From the NCBI GenBank assembly GCA_017631775.1, contig JAGBSQ010000094.1, positions 1 to 5,529 on the forward strand: 5,529 nucleotides of DNA, read 5' to 3'. The notes beneath the pieces were generated by a model. That model was not told the origin of the DNA and searched no databases. It saw only the letters and a program-made list of their open reading frames with translations. Positions 4,635 through 5,529 of this stretch are shown here, piece by piece (within the stretch, counting starts at the first letter, position 1; each line of letters starts with the position of its first letter). A program made the position numbers and the translations under genes. Origin of the DNA: Clostridia bacterium. GTDB taxonomy: Bacteria; Bacillota_A; Clostridia; Oscillospirales; CAG-272.

Positions 4635-5529
4635 TTATTGATTGAGGCGCATAACGGCTGCCAAAATTCTAGCAGTCTCCTCTCTTGTCAGTGAGCTGGT
4701 TGGCGAAATATAACCGTCGGTTGCATCCATTACCCCAAGGGTGTTAAGGGTGTAGATTGCTTCCCTCGCCCACACGGGAATGTCGGCTCCATCTGAAAAG
4801 GTAGGAGCCACGCCGCTGCTCTCCTCGCCAAGAATGGCAGAGATCATAACGGCGGCCTCGGAGCGATTGATCTCCTCGTTTGGCAAAAAGCAAAGCTCTC
4901 CCTCCTTGAGTGTGCCGCTGATATATCCCATGCTGTAGGCGGCTGAAACGTATCCCTTCATCGCGGGAGCGATATCGGCATCGTCAAAAAAGCCGGTCGT
5001 CTCACTTGCGGGAACGTCGGTAATGCCTGCCGCATTCATTGCCATGACCAAAAGCTCGGCGCGCGTAACGGTGCGCTCGGGGTAAAAGAAATACTGATTT
5101 CCTATCTGTGTTCCGCTCATAATGCCTGCCTCGGTCAATGCAAGCGCATCGTTTGCCACCTTAGAGTCGACCATATCAACGTAAGTCACCGAGGTGCCCG
5201 AGGTCATAACACGCAGGCTGACCGTGGTAGCCGTGCTGTAATTGCCGTAAATATCACGCGCAACGTATGAGAACTGATCGGTTCCGGTAAATCCGCTACG
5301 GGGAGTGTAAACGTAGGTTCCTTCCATTCTGTCACTCAAAATGACGGAGCCGTTTTCGGGTGCCTTGACAATCTCAAACACCATTTCGTCACCGTCGGGA
5401 TCGTAGGCAGTCAGGCGTCCGTGTGCCTCGCGGTCGCGATAGGTAGACATTTGCAAAGTTGCACTTGATGCCATGCTGACCGTGGGTGCATAATTTGCCC
5501 CCTCTAAAAGGTAGACGTTGCAGGTAATT
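4635..5529 (-). CDS. S-layer homology domain protein with cadherin/Ig-like domain (5' end outside window)
   Basis: The reading frame is open to the right edge, so the true start and any signal peptide lie outside; 297 residues are visible. The Met at 5472-5474 is internal, since the frame continues upstream as CNVYLLEGANYAPTVS without a stop or ribosome binding site. Counting from that Met, residues about 8-90 form a cadherin-like/Ig-like repeat: AYDPDGDEMVFEIV, YVYTPRSGFTGTDQFSYVARD, then a strand ending in VSLRVM. Three SLH domains follow at about 98-149, 162-215 and 225-276, each with its motif (VTRAE, INRSE, LTREE). SLH triplets usually bind pyruvylated secondary cell-wall polymers, so the protein probably sits on the cell surface. 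The function of the missing N-terminal part is unknown. It ends in its own terminator and is not in the ffs/dnaX unit. Confidence 0.9.
   Translation of the reverse strand, partial: ITCNVYLLEGANYAPTVSMASSATLQMSTYRDREAHGRLTAYDPDGDEMVFEIVKAPENGSVILSDRMEGTYVYTPRSGFTGTDQFSYVARDIYGNYSTATTVSLRVMTSGTSVTYVDMVDSKVANDALALTEAGIMSGTQIGNQYFFYPERTVTRAELLVMAMNAAGITDVPASETTGFFDDADIAPAMKGYVSAAYSMGYISGTLKEGELCFLPNEEINRSEAAVMISAILGEESSGVAPTFSDGADIPVWAREAIYTLNTLGVMDATDGYISPTSSLTREETARILAAVMRLNQ

Noticed and set aside
1..5529. CRISPR array, transposase, integrase, phage genes or defence system
   Set aside because: No spaced repeats, terminal inverted repeats, recombinase motifs or accessory gene cluster were seen; the genes are ordinary chromosomal core genes plus one surface protein.

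Overview
This window looks like a chromosomal core segment from a clostridial member of the Bacillota, and every gene reads on the minus strand (right to left). I infer Clostridia from four things: the block SRP RNA - dnaX - yaaK/ybaB - recR, the large Bacillus-type SRP RNA, strong purine-rich Shine-Dalgarno sites 7 nt from the starts, and an SLH-domain surface protein next door. Coding DNA has moderate G+C and the gaps are very A/T-rich. I cannot name a genus.

Layout in transcription order. (1) 5529-4635: the C-terminal part of an exported SLH protein, cut by the window edge and closed by a terminator at about 4577-4611. (2) 4506-4125: a near-consensus promoter, the large SRP RNA gene (ffs, about 4465-4161) and a terminator-like hairpin. 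(3) 4105-3254: a xylose-isomerase-like TIM-barrel protein placed between ffs and dnaX. (4) 3191-584: dnaX, ybaB/yaaK and recR, tightly packed (gaps of 40 and 3 nt) and ended by a strong terminator at 520-559. (5) 520-1: no gene. This stretch holds two nearly duplicated consensus promoters, each with helically phased A-tracts upstream, followed by a leader with a boxA-like rRNA motif. It most likely starts a ribosomal RNA operon whose 16S gene lies just beyond the left edge. As I recall the B. subtilis map, the same order (scr - dnaX - yaaK - recR - ... - rrnA) occurs there.

How the parts work together: dnaX supplies the replication clamp-loader subunit. YbaB binds DNA. RecR acts with RecO/RecF in loading RecA at gaps. 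The SRP RNA works with Ffh in targeting membrane and exported proteins. The isomerase-like protein has no evident functional link to these and may be expressed by read-through from the ffs promoter or together with dnaX.

I see no mobile element, CRISPR array, defence island or clearly undescribed system. The points worth a second look are fine-scale: the paired rrn-type promoter modules, an SRP RNA tetraloop stem with a compensatory double swap, a RecR whose Toprim glutamate is replaced by Thr, a possible but non-canonical dnaX frameshift site ending at once in TGA, a 20-bp-spaced direct repeat upstream of the ffs promoter, and an ORF extension that would wrongly run the isomerase into the SRP RNA.
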